Source: Lysobacterales bacterium
GTDB taxonomy: Bacteria; Pseudomonadota; Gammaproteobacteria; Xanthomonadales; SZUA-5
Reading direction: 5' to 3'
Assembly: GCA_024710675.1 (NCBI GenBank)
Contig: JANJUH010000179.1
Location: 1-6,856 of the forward strand
DNA length: 6,856 nt
The position numbers and the translations under genes are program-made. Positions 5,867-6,856 of the stretch are shown here, one piece after another; the first letter of the stretch is position 1, and each line of letters begins with the position of its first letter. The notes beneath the pieces are model-generated. The model was not told the origin of the DNA. It did no database searches and saw nothing but the letters and a program-made list of their open reading frames with translations.

Positions 5867-6358
5867 TTGCCCGAGTCGACGAGTCCAGAACAGCGCGCTG
5901 CACAGGCAGCTGCCTTGCAGGCCGAACTGCTGGCCACCATCCCGCTGACCCGGGCGATGGCCATCGAGGTCGGCGTCTACGATGGTCACACCTTGCATTT
6001 GCGGGCGCCGCTGGCGCCGAACGTCAACGACAAGGGCTGTGCCTTCGGCGGCAGCATGGCCAGCCTGCTGACGCTGGCTTGCTGGGGCTTGGCGAAGCTG
6101 GCGATCGAGGAGTCGGGCGCGCCACCGGCAGACCTCTACGTGCAGGATTCGAAGATCGATTACCTGGCGCCGGTCTGGACCGATCTCGCTGTGCGCGCGA
6201 GCGCCGCCGAAGGGGCTGCGCTTCAGGATTTTGTCCGCCAGTATGGCGAGCGCGGCAAGGCGCGCATCAGCTTGACCGCGATCCTCGGGAGCAGCGCCGC
6301 GCCCGCAGCCCGGATGGAAGCGCGCTTCGTCGCCAAACGCAGGGAGGAAAAGCCATGA
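5867..6358 (+). CDS. YiiD_C-type hotdog-fold thioesterase-like protein
   Basis: The 163-residue product resembles the C-terminal domain of E. coli YiiD, a hotdog-fold putative acyl-CoA/ACP thioesterase. The signature is LAPNVNDKGCAFGGSMASLL (49-68): the PN-NDKG-AFGGS loop leads into the central hotdog helix. A later strand, SKIDYLAPV (95-103), matches the D-Y-x-x-P-V pattern of the family. The N-acetyltransferase half of YiiD is missing, so this is a stand-alone domain. The start is taken as TTG at 5867, because AGGAG at 5854-5858 gives an 8-nt spacer. The GTG at 5858 overlaps that Shine-Dalgarno sequence and would have no spacer. An in-frame TGA at 5843 rules out anything earlier. The substrate is unknown. 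Its stop overlaps the lipoprotein start (ATGA), indicating an operon. Confidence 0.85.
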   Translation: MPESTSPEQRAAQAAALQAELLATIPLTRAMAIEVGVYDGHTLHLRAPLAPNVNDKGCAFGGSMASLLTLACWGLAKLAIEESGAPPADLYVQDSKIDYLAPVWTDLAVRASAAEGAALQDFVRQYGERGKARISLTAILGSSAAPAARMEARFVAKRREEKP

Positions 6359-6777
6359 ATCGTCGCAAGGTGCTGGGCCTGATCGGCCTGTCCGCGATCC
6401 TCGCCGCCTGCGGCGGCCCGGGCACGCGCCAGGACGGACTGCGGGCGCGCCTGTTCAACTACGCCGGCGCCATCCGCTGGAACGACATCGACCAGGCCTA
6501 CGGCTTCGTCGATCCCGCGGTCCGCGAGCAGTTCCCGTTCACGGCCGAAGAGGCCGAGCGCTGGCAGCGCGTGCAGGTCTCGCGCTACTTCGAGGGCCCG
6601 CGCGTCACCGAGCCCGACGGCCGCGTCACCCAGACCGTGCAGATCGAACTGATCGACCGCGACACCCAGACCCTGCGCACCATCGTCGACCGCCAGCGCT
6701 GGCGTTACGACGAGGAGAGCAAGACCTGGTGGCTGGAGACGGGACTGCCGCAGTTGTTGAAGTCGAGGCCGAATTGA
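6355..6777 (+). CDS. small lipoprotein of unknown function
   Basis: The 140-residue product has a lipoprotein signal peptide: MNRRKV, a hydrophobic stretch, then the lipobox LAAC with Cys19 as the lipidation site. Gly20 at +2 is not an inner-membrane retention signal, so outer-membrane sorting is likely. The mature part (ARLFNYAGAIRWNDIDQAYGFVDP, then paired strands and a final RWRYDEESKTWWLETGLP) has the mixed helix-strand feel of small NTF2/SnoaL-like folds, but this is only an impression. The ATG at 6355 overlaps the previous stop as ATGA and has GGAGG at 6343-6347, 7 nt upstream, a strong ribosome-binding site. It should be co-translated with the thioesterase-like gene. No function can be assigned. 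Confidence 0.87.
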   Translation: MNRRKVLGLIGLSAILAACGGPGTRQDGLRARLFNYAGAIRWNDIDQAYGFVDPAVREQFPFTAEEAERWQRVQVSRYFEGPRVTEPDGRVTQTVQIELIDRDTQTLRTIVDRQRWRYDEESKTWWLETGLPQLLKSRPN

Positions 6778-6831
6778 CCTTGCTGGGTACTTCGACTCCA
6801 GGCGTCGCTCGCGTTCGCTGAGGGCGTGGAA

Positions 6832-6856
6832 GGGCGGGGCTGGGGACTGGGGGCTG
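6832..6856 (+). repeat. G-rich 7-bp repeat running off the window edge
   Basis: Units GGGGCT, GGGGACT and GGGGGCT follow one another from 6836 with a period of 6-7 bp and continue to the last base. Together with GGG at 6832-6834 they form four G-runs with loops of 1, 2 and 3 nt, a canonical G-quadruplex motif. The array starts about 55 bp after the lipoprotein stop, in non-coding DNA. Its full length is not visible. Confidence 0.55.

Noticed and set aside
5794..6354. Upstream extension of the lipoprotein frame back to 5794
   Set aside because: It would overlap nearly the whole thioesterase gene out of frame and bury the lipobox; the ATG at 6355 has a strong ribosome-binding site and signal peptide.

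Overview
This is a GC-rich, densely coded stretch of bacterial chromosome. It looks like a gammaproteobacterium of the Xanthomonadales (Lysobacterales) type. The grounds are the mix of small DUF4124 and YiiD_C-type proteins, a DUF481 outer-membrane protein, a GTAGGAGC-type REP doublet, and 7-bp intergenic repeats. That placement is inference from gene content and style; no 16S rRNA or marker gene is present.

Layout, left to right. On the minus strand, a CDP-diacylglycerol-serine phosphatidyltransferase gene (pssA) is followed 20 bp later by a GAF-SpoIIE/PP2C phosphatase gene that runs off the left edge of the window. Divergent from pssA, on the plus strand, are two overlapping genes for DUF4124 proteins. 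The first protein is exported and the second is membrane-anchored. The second gene meets rsgA (ribosome-assembly GTPase, minus strand) tail to tail with only 6 bp between them. The 246-bp gap between rsgA and the next plus-strand gene holds a possible near-leaderless rsgA promoter, a G-quadruplex motif, two inverted arrays of 7-bp repeats and two small hairpins. The next gene encodes a DUF481 (YdiY-like) outer-membrane beta-barrel protein. A REPIN-like palindrome separates it from a convergent gene for a thioredoxin-reductase-like ferredoxin/flavodoxin-NADP reductase. Divergent from that reductase is a two-gene operon of a YiiD_C hotdog thioesterase-like protein and a small lipoprotein, overlapping by ATGA. 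The window ends in another G-rich 7-bp repeat.

Most genes are envelope or housekeeping functions: phospholipid synthesis, an outer-membrane protein, a lipoprotein, exported small proteins, ribosome maturation and redox. I see no mobile element with a transposase, no CRISPR array, no tRNA or rRNA, no defence locus and no clear new multi-gene system. The less ordinary content lies in the intergenic DNA (REPIN, heptamer arrays, G-rich motifs) and in the pairing of pssA with a signalling phosphatase.
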